From: Caprimulgus europaeus
Lineage: Eukaryota > Chordata > Aves > Caprimulgiformes > Caprimulgidae
NCBI GenBank assembly: GCA_907165065.1
Contig: OU015534.1
Location: 16,437,686-16,501,685 of the forward strand
DNA: 64,000 nucleotides
Direction: 5' to 3'
The notes under the pieces were generated by a model. It was given only the letters and a program-made list of their open reading frames with translations. It was not told where the DNA came from and made no database searches. A program made the position numbers and the translations under genes. Of this stretch, positions 44,001-59,000 are shown piece by piece; within the stretch, counting starts at the first letter, position 1; the number at the start of each line of letters is the position of its first letter.

Positions 44001-47000
44001 ATTTTCTAGGACACTGAAACCTTTCTACTGATGCCTAAGGAGCACCACCTTTTGGTCTTCTACTATTTCTTCCCCTGTCTGAGTGTCTTCGTATTCCAGA
44101 AAGCTTTCCCAATAGAGAAAATTAATTCCTAGCTCATTTCTCAGAGGAAGCCAAATCCTGTGCTGATAGGCCTGCAGATGCAATTACCTACCAGCAACTA
44201 ACCTAAATCAGCTCTTTAACTCACATCAACCCCTCCTTCTACCAGTGAGGTACTACGTACCATGTTACAGTGGACTGCTTTAGGACTGTGCAACAAAGAA
44301 TATCAGTTTGAAACTTAAACAGTTAAAAATACATACATGATTTTTTTTATTTTTTTTTTTATCTCTATACAGTGCCAACACCCTCTGCAACACAAAGGAG
44401 TGGTTCATTAGATGAGTGGAGCAGCTTTCCCTCTAAACTAGTGGTTCAGGAGACCACACTGTTCCACTTTAAACTCATTTTATATTTTTGTAGGGGATTT
44501 TGGTCATTGCAACTGCGAAGAATTTTAATCAAGATCTTAACAGTTTTGAGGAAATAGGTGCCCTTTTCCATACGGGATCCATAAATGAAAGCCTGAATTC
44601 TGGAGCCCTGCTTTGCAGTGATGGGTCAATTCCACAGCTGTGGGATGATGGAATACAAGAAGTCCAATTATAAAAGGCACGAATCAGTTCTGGTAGATGA
44701 TTAAAAGCTAAAACAAAGCTAAGGAGTTTAAGAACCATAAAAGCTAGTTCTTGCCTGTCAACTCCAATAGGACGAACATTATTTTGGTGCTGAAATCTTG
44801 AAAGTATGTTCAAACCAACCACAACATAACAAAAAAAGAAAAAGAGGAGTTTCATGCCTCATCATGATTTTTGCTGCAAGGGAACTTTGCAAGTTTCTCA
44901 GTGTTGCTTTTTTAGGCTCTCCACTGATAAGATTCTGTGGGTACTTAGGCATTAAAGTGTTAGAGCCACACAGATAAAAGCTAGATTATGTGTGGTCTTC
45001 TGTACATGGGTGTACTAGACTGAGGAGGCAAACCAAGAACACCTCTTCAAGTCTGAGGCTGACAACAGTGGCAGATAGTGTGTCACACAACCTCCATGGA
45101 GCACAGTTCTTTACAAAAGCTTGTGTGGAAAAGGCCATACAGAGACCCCTTCTCCCTCTGGCATCAACCTCTCTGCAGCACAGTGCTTTAGCTTTGCCTC
45201 CGTTTCAGTGGGTGCTGCTGTCCCCTTCAGCCAAACTAATGCCCACAAAGGTCTAGGCTAACTTTCCAGCTCTGCCATTGATCTCTAAGACCTTGCACAT
45301 GTAATTTAAATCCTGACACAGCAAAACACTTCAGCACAACTGCACCATATGCATTGCTACAGACTATACCGAACACAAGGTCTGCTCTAACTGCCTTCCT
45401 AGGCGAGACAAACTTCTGCATCCCGAGTCTGTAAGAGAAGCATAGAAAATGGTAATAGAGATGTCTTTGAACTCTCCAAATCAGCTGTCATCTTTGACAC
45501 TGTATTTAGTGTCTTCATCCAGAAAATAAACAGAGCATTTGCTTGAAGTTTCTTAGTAATACAAGTAACCAACAGCATTATCAGCAGCCATTTCTGTGCC
45601 ACAGAAAAAAAAAAATAAAATTAATTTTCTTGGCTGTAACTGACTGAAATCATAATGTACAAGCTGTGTGTTAAAATTAAAAGCTTCCATTAGCAGTTAC
45701 TAAATATCCTAGGCTCCAAAAATGGAAATTAACCTCATGTTGATGACAGCTACATACATAGTGATATATCCCTGTAAATATCCCTGTAAATAAATCATAA
45801 GGGACAAAAAGAGAAAAAAAGACTGACTTCCCATTCAGAAAATACTAAGCTAGAGCACCCCTGGACTAACACGAATTACTTGTTAACACATTTTTCAATT
45901 GTGTAACAGTCCCTTTGCATCTGGATCGTGTTTAGAGTAAAAACTGAACTTTTAAATAGGTTTTCAGTTGCTGACTATCTCAAGAAAAAAATATTTCAGT
46001 GCTGAAAGAATACACACAATAAATTTATGGCCACATTCAAACATTTTAGGAGCTGCTTAGCATATATCAAATTGCTTTACAGTAATAACCACACAAATGC
46101 ACACACACACACACAAAAGAGCAACTGGAATTACATACTCCACACTATGGTTTAAAAATTTTAACCAAAACTCAAACAAACACTATCATATTTCCCAGGC
46201 TAAGCATACACCACTCCCACTTTTATGTATTAAAAAGTTTATGAACCTTGTGCCCAAAATAAGAAAGGACAAACAGGTTTCTATTAAAAGCACTACTGCA
46301 CATTTGCAATTGTCTCGAGGATTACTTACCCTGCAAACTGGAAAAAATGCCACAAAATCTTGTAAGACTGTCTTAAAAATAATTTTACATGCAGGTTTGC
46401 ATGACCCCGTAACCTTGGGTTACAAATGGTTTTACCAGCCTAGATTCTGCAACTGGTCTCTTTCTACAATTATGAATTTTGATAGCGTTGCTTGACTGAG
46501 AAAACTGTATCAGTCTTCCAAACAGCCTGGTTGTTCTTTTCATGGATCAGTGTCTACATTTGTGTACTGTATGAATTTAGCCTGTAATTTTATTAAGTGA
46601 GTAGTTTCCATAATTAGCAGTTACAAACATCTAGCTGCATTTCAAATTTTAAAGAAGTCTGGGTTGCCTACCACTTCAATAGAATGTGAATGTCTTGAAT
46701 GTCTTTGTATTCTGCCAATACATAAAAATACACAGCACTTAAACCCAAATTACATGCAGGAAAGAGACATACTTAAAGCAGACAAACATTTGTATAGTAT
46801 AGCCAGGAGAAGTTGCAGTCACAGCTTTGGCATGCTTTGCAAGGTTTCTTTCAAAGCCTCTGTTAAATGTATGTTGCTGCATTATAATAAAAAGAGGAGC
46901 AAAGATAACTTACAGGAGGTCCAGTTTCGCCTTTTGGACCTCTGACACTTCCCGTTTCAAACATTTTGTCAAGATCTTCATCGTCATAAGCATAATTATC

Positions 47001-50000
47001 AATACCAATGTCATAACTGTTTTCCATGTGATAAGGCTTATCAGCATCAAATGCACCTTCCTGCCCTGGACTGAGCTGATTATCCAGAGAGAGTTCAGCA
47101 GGCAAACTGTACAGGGTTGTGTTGAAGATCTGGTGCTTTTTGCTTGGTTCATCTAAATGCTGTTTTGCTTTGTCCATTCCCTTACTCTGTTTTATAGGGG
47201 AGATCAGAGAAGGCCCCCTTTGTCTGCCTGCATCTTCTGTGGTATTATCAAAAGTTTTTGGATATGATCCTGCGGGGGTTTTAGTGATCTTTCCTTTTTT
47301 GCTTGTCTCCTGCTGATGAAGAGGCAGATTCATGTTCTCCTGCAGTTCTGTTTCAGGCCAAGCTTCCAGCAACAAAGGCCTGGCTTCTGGAAACTCCGAT
47401 GCAGAGACATTTCTTGACTCAAAGTATTCTGATCGAAAGTGAATCTGAGCAGCACTGGTAATAGGAATGTTTGATGTTTCTTCCCTTCTATAAGTTGATA
47501 TATCTTCTGACTGGTTTTTCTCATCAATCATCATCTTTGAAAAAATATCCAGCCCGTCTGACACATGTGGAGCTCCTAGCAGAGATCGGTACGTTTCAGC
47601 CTGGCGACATTGCTGTTTCACATATTTACAATAGTTTGCAGAGGCTTCTGCAGAGGGAATAATATCTAGCTGACATACAACTCCTTCAAAGCTGACAGAG
47701 TGAGAGTTCATCCTTCCTAGGGTAAATAAACCATCCAAGTCAAATGTCTCCACTTCAGAAAGTATTTCCCTGCTATAGTACTTCCTTCCACACTCAGCAA
47801 ATATAGAGACAGTCTTGTCTCTAATGTCAATGGCAAATGAATGCCATTGTTCATTATGAACACTATAATCAAAGTATACAGACTGCTTCCCTCCAGTGTA
47901 CACCACTACCTTTCTTGGTAGCAACTGGACACCAAACTGCAGTCTACTTTTGTTCCTAATACTGAAAAGGAACGCATTATTTACTCTGTAAGAGTACAAC
48001 CCAACTAATATGGTGAACTGATGCCCTAGATTTGATGGTATGACTTGAGTGATGGGGGACTCAATATGTGCATCACTAGTTAGTACAACTCCTGATACAG
48101 TTAGACGAACACCCTGAGGTAACGGAGATGATGTTGAGGGCACTGTTGTCTCGGACGGTTGTTGAACATCTTTCACAAGGCCCAGCTGATGAAGAACATC
48201 TACTGCTGTAAACAGAAAGAGACATACTGTTGATTTTGTTTATAAGCTCACAAGTTTGGATCTCTCATAAACAAATGTATGTACAAATTTGTACTTCCCA
48301 GAGCATATATATTGCACACAGCAAGGCCACTAAAACCCTAGTGTAAGGCACACTAATCTTTCACACAAATCAAACAAATAATTAAAGCCAGAACAATTTA
48401 AAAAAACAAAACAAAAACCACAGAGAAAGATCCATGTAATGCCCATTGTAGGTTAGTTCATTTGCGAAACTAAAAAATCTCAATTTGCTGTCTTCAGCAT
48501 TTTCACAGTAGTCAACAAATACACTTTTATATTTCTTATTTCAGGGGAGGGTTGCTTTGTTTTTAAGAAGGGACAAACTATAACACAGTAACACCTCAGT
48601 GGAACACCAGAAGATAGCCACTGGGCCAAGGCAAAATACAAAGGTAAGCCTTGCCAATAACTGCTGTGTGCTGCAGAGGTAACTCCACTGGTACCCAGGA
48701 AGAATTACTGTGCTTCCACCAGGGAGCTTTCCTCCTGCCAAACAAGGCCCTGTGCCATTACAGAGCTGGCTTCAAAGGGAATTGTCCCTCTGGGTTCATC
48801 CTTGATTGTGTGTATCTGTGCCAAAGTTAGGCAGACTAAAAGAAAACAAAGATCTTTCCAAGAAGAGATGCAACTGAGCATGTCGCCGCCTTCTTTGTTT
48901 CCACAAAGTTTACTTGTTAGGGCCAGGGATGAGCTGAACTCTGCAGAAGCAGCAGTGGTGAGGAACAAGGAGAGACAAGTGTCAGGACCCAAGGGGCAGT
49001 GCTCCCATCTTCTAGCTTGTCTGTCCTCCCAGTAAATGCAAGGCTGCAGCTACCCAGACAAGATACTGAGCACTCCACAGCAGGAAACAGCAGCGGACAT
49101 TAAGGAGACAGAAACCAGCTGTCCTACTGATTTATATCTTATAGATTTGGGTTTGGCATACAGAAGTCTGGATAGGAGATATTCCTACAGGGTGAAACAG
49201 GCAGTGGGGTTTTCACTGTTGGATTCTCTATTGTCTTATATAATGTGAGCTTTGTGATTTAGCTCTTTCCTTAAACTGGACCTTACAGTATCGGCATCTC
49301 TTACCTGGCTAGATATCTTTGCCTAATGGGTAGAAACACCATTATCTATCCTCCTGATAAATTGAAATCATATCTGACTCAGGGTAAGAAATCAAAGCCA
49401 CTTTCCTCTTAAAGGGTAAATCAATGGTCAAAGACAACCAAATTCATTTGGTATTGCCTAAATCAGATTTAGGCTTGTTGGAGTTGGTGGGAATAAACAC
49501 CTTCTTCCTTCAGGATGAATACAAAGACACTGTTGGATCCCTTATGATGCATCTGAAATAGAAACACTACAGGCTTGAATAGGAGCTAAACTGCATGTCC
49601 CCAGGGTCACAAAATAAGACAGCACTTACAGCACTGATTGGTAAAGCTGCTTGTCTGGGTGTTTGTAAGAGGTGCCACAGAAATACTGCAGAGATGGAGA
49701 CAAAATGCAATCATGGAAATAAGAGACAAGAAGGTTGGGGGCTAAAACACATGATATGAGAAAAGGCTGAAGGAGCTACACTTGCTTTATCTGGAGGTGA
49801 GAAGATTTGGGGAAATCTCGTTACAATTGTCTATTATCTGAATTGAGATTAGAGGGAAAACGGAGAAAAGCTGAGGAATAATGGGCACAAGATGCAACAC
49901 AATAAATTCCAGCTCCATACAAAGAAAAAGCATTCTCACCACAAAATTGGTTAAGTGCTGCACCAAGAGGACAGAGACGTTGTGTAATCTCCACTCTCGG

Positions 50001-53000
50001 AGAGATTTTCAAAGCCCAACTGGACAGTACCCAACAACCTGAACTATTTTCATCATTGACCCTGATCTCAGCAGGATCAGATGAGTTCAAGGTACCTAAT
50101 TTTCCAATTTTCTGCACAAGGGGAATCCAATTGTTGTAGTTTTCACAAACAGCATTGCACAGAAGCATATTATACTATCTTTTTTCCCTTAACTGGAACA
50201 ATTGGCTGGACTTAAGCTTCAGTGAACTGCCTATATTAAAAATTACTAGTAGTATCTAACAGTTGCACTGGTCTAATAAGCCTGACTGCGAAGAGACTGG
50301 CACTTTCCATAGCATTTAGCCAACTGTACTTCTACTAGGTCCACTGTGCTTATATCAAGCAAATAAAGCTATTAAATGGCATAACAGAAATGTGGAGTAA
50401 TCAAGTTAAGGATTCTCTGTTATATTAAGAGAAAAGAGCAACTGAAATAAATGAATCTTCACTTTTTTTTAGTGGAAAAAAGTTATCCTTTCCCAGACGT
50501 CCTTTTCTCTGTTTACTGAATGTACTTGTAGCAAACTTCAAGGACAGACAGATGTTGGCTTGGTTTCAGTGGTAAATTATTAAAAACGCCTGAGATTTCC
50601 TTGAGAGTGTATAAATTGGAACCAAAAGCATCAACCTGAATCCACTGTACATCTTGAAAATTAATTACACACCTTGTAGTGTTTCTAGTCATGTTTGAGA
50701 TTCATGGATGTGCCAAGACTATCCTGGCAGGTAGCCAGCGCAGACAGAAGTATGGAGAAAGCATATCTTTGCAGAAAGTCATGTGTACGCCAGTTTCTCA
50801 AGATGTTTTGCCTCAGAGCAATTAATTTACTATGGCTGTATTTTTATCTGTCAAACTGATAAAAGAGGTCAGGTTATAGTAGAGCTTCAGAGCACAATGC
50901 ATCTGTTAATGAACCACCACACTTTCCCAGGACCCTGGTCCTCTGTGGTCTGCATATAGGTATGGAGGAGAAAGCTGTACTTGTATTGCCCTTGTGAAAG
51001 CTAAGAAGAAACACAGGTCCCAAGCTCTGGGCAACACAGAGGTCTTACACACACACAAATAATACTCCAAGGCTGGAGGCACTGCTCCAGCACTTCTGTG
51101 CACTGGCTAGGCCAGCTGACTGCACCGAGGAGAATAGCTAATAACCTAACCTAAGGCTGTGCCTAAATATCACATCCTAACCTGAAATATTTGGAAAGTA
51201 CTTGTATTTTAAGGTGTTTGTAATTAGATATTTGTATTTAAAAATAACAATGCATGTGATCTGTCCAAAGTACTACAAATTGAAGTATAAAATAAAAAAC
51301 CTTAAACTGGCTTAAAATAGTGAATTTAAAAACAACACTCAAGAGTATTGCTACTAAATCTCAAACTGCAAGGAAAATTGCCAAAATTTTGGGAGTTCTG
51401 ATTTGAAAAGAACACATTGTCTAAAAGTTATTTAAAAAAAGGAAAAACATCCGAGAACACTATGAGAAATAAGACACATTCTCCACGTCCTGCAAACAGA
51501 TTTCTGCGAACAATGACAGGTCTTGAGAAAACTAAACACAAAGAAATGCTGTGTGAAAAATGACAGCAAAAGATTAAGTATCAATTAACTATTCCTTGAT
51601 GACTTGCTGCCTGTTAATCCAGTGTCAAGCCAAAAGGCTGTTCCAAACTTTTTTGGCCAGTCATTTCATTTCTGGTCCAACATGTATTTTCTTTTATTTT
51701 AAGACTTTCAGAAGCTCTTGGCAGTATACAGGGTTTTGGGAGTAGGCAATCCGCTCAACTCTTCCTCTCAGCATAAGAACCACCATTTTCTTTACCTATC
51801 AGCACTCAATTTTCTTTGCTTACCCATGTATGAACATCTGTCTTCACTTTCTGTTCACTCAAGCCCTTAGTCCCCCAGACTGTAATGGCTCATCTTGAAG
51901 GAAAAGTTGTTTGGGGTTTTTAGCGTAAGTGCTTTCCTTCCACCTTCTAGAAGGACTTGAAAAATTCACAACCTTACTGCATCGTGCAGGGAGGGAAAAC
52001 CTAAAATGTGCTTTGGCAAAAAAATCTTCTGACCTTCTTGTGGCACAAAAAAAATCCTAAGAAGGAACTGGGGAGAGATGAGGGGATTTGGCTATTTAAT
52101 CATTCCACACCCCTATTCTATTCAGTCTCTCTTGTTCATTTTCCACATTCGTCCATGCTCATGGTCACTGTGAAGGCAGGTTATTTGGAGTGTTCTCTCC
52201 ATTTCAGCAACCCTAGTGTACACATTACTCACTTCCCCTTTACCAGTATGGATGAGGGAACAAGAAGGGTCGTTCATCAGAAAGCTCCACCAGAAACGGA
52301 AGTAGTTACTCCTCAGGTTGCTCATTTCATAGGTGATACTGCATCTGCAGTTGTGTAAATTAAGATACCTGGTCGCAACCAGTGCTCTCCTGGACACCAG
52401 GTTAAGTAACTGGCATAGGAAAGCCAACCAGATACATTGACTCTGTATATCCTCAAGCCACGCTCAAAGTGCTATTTCAGAAGGCTTAGGCTGTATCTTT
52501 ACTTACATTTCACTGAACACAATTTTATAGCAGCCTACCAAAATGAACATGGCATAGCTTCTCAGGTAAAGATGTATAGGCTGTCCCATCAGCTCAGGAG
52601 AGAAGGAATGTTAATTACGCTAGCTAGCATCTTCATATTTGGCAGAATACTTTTTTTTTTTTCCAAAATACAACTGCCAAGGAACTCTTAATAACAACTG
52701 AAGTGTTAACATATTCCTAATGAGCAGGTGAGCCTGTTCCTGGACAAAATCTAAGCACTGCAAACAGAACTGTGCTAGCTCTGCAGCTTATACACTGAGA
52801 TTGAAGGAGATACTCGAGCTGCTCTTGCTTTGAGGAGGTTTTCTCAGTCTGCTGTTCTCCAAACTGCTTTTTGCAACCTTGTTTACACAATGTGCAAATA
52901 AAGCACATGAGGGATCAAATTCACCCATGGGCAGAAAGTTGCATCAAGATTCAATGTATCATTTTGATCCCAAACAAGCAATTAAAGAAAATGAAGTCAT

Positions 53001-56000
53001 GCATGGGATCTGTGCACAGAGGGTGGAGAGGAGTTTCCATTCAGTAAGGCTTCTCATATGGCTATCTGCAAACGCTGCGCAGTAATTAAAAAAAAAAGCT
53101 GGTGATAAAATACAAAAATAATCAACTAAAAGTATGTCAAGACTGGAGGTTTTACCCCATTTCTGCAAAGCTCTGTGCATGGAAGTACGCTCAGCTGAGA
53201 CGCAAATAAGCCTCAGACTGCACCCACTCCCCCGTGCCACTGCCACCCCAGTCCTGTTGCCTTCACAGTCCTCTCCGAAGTTTCACAGAAAAGAGCAATT
53301 CTCAGACTAAGGCACATGAGAAGTGAGAGAAATTGTTTATTTCTTTGCAGAGGAGGAGGCTGGAGGGATGAAGACAAACCATCGCTGTACATCTGTCTCT
53401 GGCATCCCTCACCTGCTCCTGCTACACTGGGAAAGTGCAAACTGCTCCCCTAAAACAGTGTCTGCTTTTCCAACCCCGCAGGCCTGGAGCAGGGCAGGCC
53501 ACACACATCTACGAGTGCTGCCCCTCCTCTGGTAAGAGCTTGGCTCAGCTATTAGCAGACTTCAGGAAAACCCCATCATCACAAAAGCATATGTCCCCAT
53601 AGAGCTGAATGTGAAAAATCAACAACCAATCTTACCAGGCAAACAATGAGCAACTAATGGAAAGTAAAAATACAAAGACAAGAAGAAGAAAAAAAAAAAA
53701 AAAAAGAAGAAAACAAGCTTTGCTAGTCACAGGGAACGATGAGAAGGAAAAAGGCATTGGTGAGAATAATGGTGGGAGGCTGCTAAGTTATCCCACAGGG
53801 CTCTAGCAAAACATTATCAGGAATAAGTGTTGTCTTACCTGTGAGACCCAGCTGTTTGTGAACACTGAATAGCTGAGTATTTCCAGTGAACACCTACCAG
53901 CCAAGGATGGCCTATTTCTTCCTTCACCAGTATGGTGAAGGAACACGGCAGAGAACTGATACCGCCACTTCTCTGGCAGATAAGAAATGACTAAATGGCA
54001 CATGTCCCAAAATGTCCACCACTTTGGGACACTAATATGTATTCAGCAGTCCCTACAGCAAGCTGCACATCTGGTGCAGATATAACAGCTGGTGGATCAA
54101 AAAAGAAACTAAAAACAAGACAACCCTATTTCCTCACTAACATCTGCATCTGAATACAAAATGAATACACAAATTCACTTTTTGCTTTATGATGCCAGCC
54201 TAGACTAAGCCTTTATTATATGCAGTCGTTTGCTTGCACAGCCCTAAGTGCAAAGGTAACTCATTCATAGCTTGCCACCCCCAAGGACACCCACTTGCAG
54301 TGAAGACACAATCAAAGCCTTTTCACTGGACAAGGCTTCTCTTTTATGAAGAGCTTGCTTAAATATGTAAGCAATTTCATAGACAGAAAATCTGAGTAAT
54401 TTTTAAAAGGTCATCTTTTCCAAACTGGTTGCTTTAAATTTAGGTCTCATTATGCTGTAGCTGGTATTTTCTTTAAGTCACCATTAACAAACTGAACCTA
54501 AGGTCACTAGAAACAACAGCCATTTATTCTTTTACTCTAGTAACAGATTATATAAATATCCTGTTATAAAAAAAAGTGTTCTCACCTTGTTTGTGTACTT
54601 GTGCAACACCCACAGTTATACATAATGCAATAAGAAGGAGAGTCTTCCTAAAAGGGAAAGAAAGAAAACTTGTGAGAAAACATCTAAAGTTTCAGAACTC
54701 CTGAGAATTAAAGGCTTGATTCAGTGTCCAAAGTCAATGGCAGTATACTATTGACTTCAGCAAGTCCTGGATCAAAGCCATCATGTTGTACAACTTCCCA
54801 CTAATGTTGAGAAGGCGTTTTACACAAAGATCAAGGATAATGTATGTCCTCATATTCAGTATATATATTTTACATTGGCTTTTATTAATAAAGTAACAGC
54901 ATCTGGTTTATATTTTCTTGCAGCAGCCTTCAAATATCAATGCCGCTACGTAGTAAATTTCTTCCCGGAAAGAGAAAAAAAAGTTACTGTAAAGAAACTA
55001 TAAAATAAATGACAAGTTAATGTCTATAGGGATCATTAGATACTTTTGTCCCAGTGTGCCTGCTATCAGTCTTGTCACTATATCACAACATTTTACCATA
55101 AATAAAAATGTTGTGTCACACTTTTGTTCCTGTATGATAAAATTTTGTCATGTTACAAACAAGACATGCTCTTCACAAAAAGTAAAAAAAATCCCATTAA
55201 ATTTCAACTTAAAACTTCATGCTCAGATAGAAGAGTGCAATACCAATAGGTACCGTAGGCTCATGGTTGCAATGAACATATATAATGTTGATACAGATTA
55301 TATGCTTGAAATTTGCTTTAAATGAAGACATCCTTGGCAAAGTGTTGGGCAAAGCATGCATTTTTATTATGGTTAAAACAGACTGTTTACTATTTTTTTA
55401 TTTATCATATTAGTCAGATTAGCATCTAATCACAGTCTTATTGGTGACTGAATCTTTTAATAAAGGAAAAACATATTTTCTGCTAATGTTGTACATCCAG
55501 GCACAGAAACACATATGTAACAATAATAGTAACCTGTATCTATTTAGTGTTAACAAGACATATTTCTAAGATATCAGAATATAATACTGATACTGACTCC
55601 CCAACTCATGCTCAAGCATCAGCTCAGCCCTCTTGCTTGTTAACATAGGTAACCTCATTGACTTTTCATAACATTAGACAGCAGACCCACTAAAAGCATT
55701 TGCGGGACCATGCCAGAGAGCCCTTGAGTATCTGGAACAAACAGTATTTGAAAGTAACACAGTTGGAACTAAACACCTGTAACTTCACACTGTGTAGCTT
55801 TGCCAGCTAATTATTCAGGCCTGCACAGCGTGGAAAGCTCAAGAAGAAAACATCACCACTGTACACAGGTACAGCAGTTCAAACAGCAATGACAGACAAG
55901 TTCCTTCCACTGAGCGTTCACTGCCAGGTTGCCTTCAGCTGAGGATAACATATGCATAAACCAAGTATTAGTAATGCTACAATAACAAGAAATTATGCTA

Positions 56001-56045
56001 TGATTCTAAATATTTTCATATGTATACACACACACACACATATAC

Positions 56046-56076
<31 letters not shown>

Positions 56077-59000
56077 AAACAGTATTTAGTGAAAAATCAA
56101 TTCAAACATTCCAGAAACATGCAAGTGCATGAAAACCACAAAGGGAAGAATCTGGTTTTATCACTCAATTTGCTCAATGAAATAAAAAAAGAGTCACAAT
56201 TCATTGATCTAGCAGAAGATGGGTTTGATTACTCACCCTCCTTCCACTTAGGCTGTTTTACTGTGGGGTTTCATCCCAGTTTTCCAACCAAGTCCACCTT
56301 GGGGGAAGGAGGTACTTGCAGCTGGTGCTGCTTCATCTTGTGAGCCCCATCCCTGGTCCAGTCCAACCCAAGCAGTTCACAACCACCCCCTCCCCAAGTC
56401 CAGCCATTGATACTGCCTTGCCAAGCAAAACTCTCTGGCTGAGCCTTCCCCCAATTCCTGTTATGGGGAAAAACACCCATGGCAAATGCTGGGAGGAGAA
56501 AGGGAGCATTATAGACCCAGCCAATTCCCGTTCCTTACAAGTGTAACTTGAGGAACAGTAAGGCATGATGATGGTAGTACTTTGTCATGGCCACTGTAAA
56601 ACTGCAGATACTTTTTTTTTTTTTTTTAAGAAGAAAATGCACAGAATGTATAGGATGTTCAAAGATACACATCATCGCTCCAGTTCTAATCACAGAAGGG
56701 GAGTGGGGTGAAACTACGCCTTATAAATCCCTACACACTTGTAAGGGCATGTTTGTTAATTAACCACTGCAGTCCCTAGCTATTCCTCTCTTCAGGCTTA
56801 CTCCTGCTACAGCTGTGAAATGTCTCCTGGAGCAGTTCTGCTACTCCTGAAAAGACGTAACAGTGACTGTCGTCCAAACAGCAGGTCAGCTATGGGACAC
56901 TCCTCTTGCTTTCTCAGCTCCGAAGACCACAATTCAAGTTCTGGTGTGATTTCACAAGTAAATAGTTTGTGTCGCACAACATATCATCTTTTGATCTAAG
57001 AAGCAGCTCCGTGACAGGAGATAGCTGTGTTAAGAAGAAAGTCCATGCATTGCACTGTATCAGCTAAAGCTCTGAACAACTCTTCACTTATTTATTTATT
57101 TGACTTTAATAGGTACAAAATGGAGTCACAATTAAAAATAATATTAGATATTTTAGTTAACTCTAAGGTCAGGATGCTCAAAGAACCCTAAAGCCCAAAA
57201 TGCAAAGATGACTCTTCTTAACATCACAACAGTCTCTTCTACAATGTCAGCCCAGGACAAGCTGTGGGTCAGGTATCTGCCTCCATCACCTCCCTGCAAA
57301 TGTTGTAGGAAGGCAAGAAATTCCAAAATGCTCCCAGGGCTGTAAATTACACAGATGTAACTGGATATACAGAAACATTTAGTCCGAGGTAAAGACAAAT
57401 GTCTGGCTTACACAGTACTCTCCAGCTAATGTCAAGAACAGATGAGCAACCAGCTAAGAGGAAAAACAGGGACCAGTGATAACCATAGGGCTGGAGGTCC
57501 CCTAATATGTGGGAAAAGTTAGTCTTCTTCCTACCTTTTTTTCACAAGTAAGACTTTCTGTAAATGAAACCATGTGCAACCAAAAAATTCAGTTGTACAA
57601 GGAAGCCCTGCATGGCTGAAGATTAAAAGAAATGAGATTCTGCCTTTCTGAGAGAATCTGTTCATGCAAACCCTCCTCTCTTGGTCAAGATCACTACTCA
57701 TTGCATTAAAAGCTGCAGAGCAGCCAGTTCTCAGTCTCCATTCCCACACAAGCACTGCCACTAAGCCACCAGGCCCCCTGCTGCGTAACGCAGACGTGGC
57801 TTGATCCATTGTTTGCCATAGCTGCGAGGAACAAAGCAAGCAGCGTGCAGAAACCCTGGACCTCCTGCCTTAGCTGTGCCCACAGCTCATGAGGAGACTT
57901 GCCCTGTTGGGTCACAACAATAGAAAAATGCAGACGCACATTGCAGGGAGACTGCATCTGCTGGCTATTTTCCCCTATTTAACGTCACACATGAAGGTGT
58001 TACACACAAGCACAAGCTGAGGGCAAGTATATAATTGCTTGGAGAAAGGCACTATCAAACATGGTTGAGATATTCTACCACTTAAAATAGAGCTTATCTT
58101 TCTGATAATCTTTGACATCTTGTGGCTGTTGCCTCTTCCTATGAGTGGACAGTGATTATCTGTGTTTATTTTTTTTTTTTTTTTTCCATTAGGGCTGACG
58201 GATGAGGAAAGTGATAAGCTCCAAAGCAAGTTGTGGTAAGTGATGAGGTAAAATTCCACCCTCTGAAGGCTATTCATCAGCGTACAGAGCACCAGTTTGG
58301 TCAGTGCACAGCAGTGCAGGGTAACAGTATCCTCTTTATTCCAGGCTAGTTTCTTAAACCTCAAATTTAAAGGAAGAAATACCACTAGCTGGCTGCTAGA
58401 GAAGGCCGGAGACCTGTTCCCAGTGTAACTGGCACAGATGCAGAACACGGTAAACTCGAGGGCTGCATTCAACCCTCTGCTCATCAGTAATGATGGTTTA
58501 AATACGAGCACCTGCCCTACTTCATTGGATCTCCTCTGGTTTGTGTTCATCAAGCCAGGGAATGGCTTGGGAGGGGTGATAGCATCTTGTGAACAGAGAT
58601 GCCCTGGGCTTCTCTTTCGAGGTCCCTTCCAATCCCTAACATTCTGTGATTCCCTGTGATTCTCAAAGACTGCAAGCTGTTAAAAACCTTATCTTTCAAG
58701 ATCGGAAAAGAAAGATACCTTCCTTTGCTGCTATAACGAGATTAACCAGCAGGGCCAGTGCTGCTTCCAAGTTTCAAGAGACCTGCAATCAACACTCTTT
58801 GAGAGGTCAACAACCTCCACAGCCTCTCCCAGGTAACAGTCACATGCCTTTTGGGTACAGATGCCACTGTGCACCTAACCAGAGAAGGAAAACTTCTGAA
58901 TCCTTTGCCACAGTTTCACAATTTCAAAGAAGGAAAAAAAGGAGAGACACAAGATATGGTGAGAGGAAGAGGATCAGAAGTTGCACTGCTCTTTCCTCCT

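Larger units (their letters stand above)
48206..54585 (-). other. COL24A1: COL24A1 intron 2
   Basis: A 6,380-bp intron between the signal-peptide exon and the TSPN exon. It contains an old, diverged CR1-like fragment (about 49750-50100) and an A-rich tract at 53682-53711. Its acceptor is a tandem NAGNAG site. Confidence 0.82.

Noticed and set aside
46863..46913. Extension of the exon 3 open frame past GPKGETGPP (VSYLC...)
   Set aside because: A consensus donor GTAAGT at 46913 ends the exon and the helix continues in exon 4; the extra codons are intron read-through.
57975..58553. Minus-strand open frame of 192 codons
   Set aside because: No family resemblance, includes a lysine run from a poly-T tract, and runs into CR1-flanking intronic DNA.
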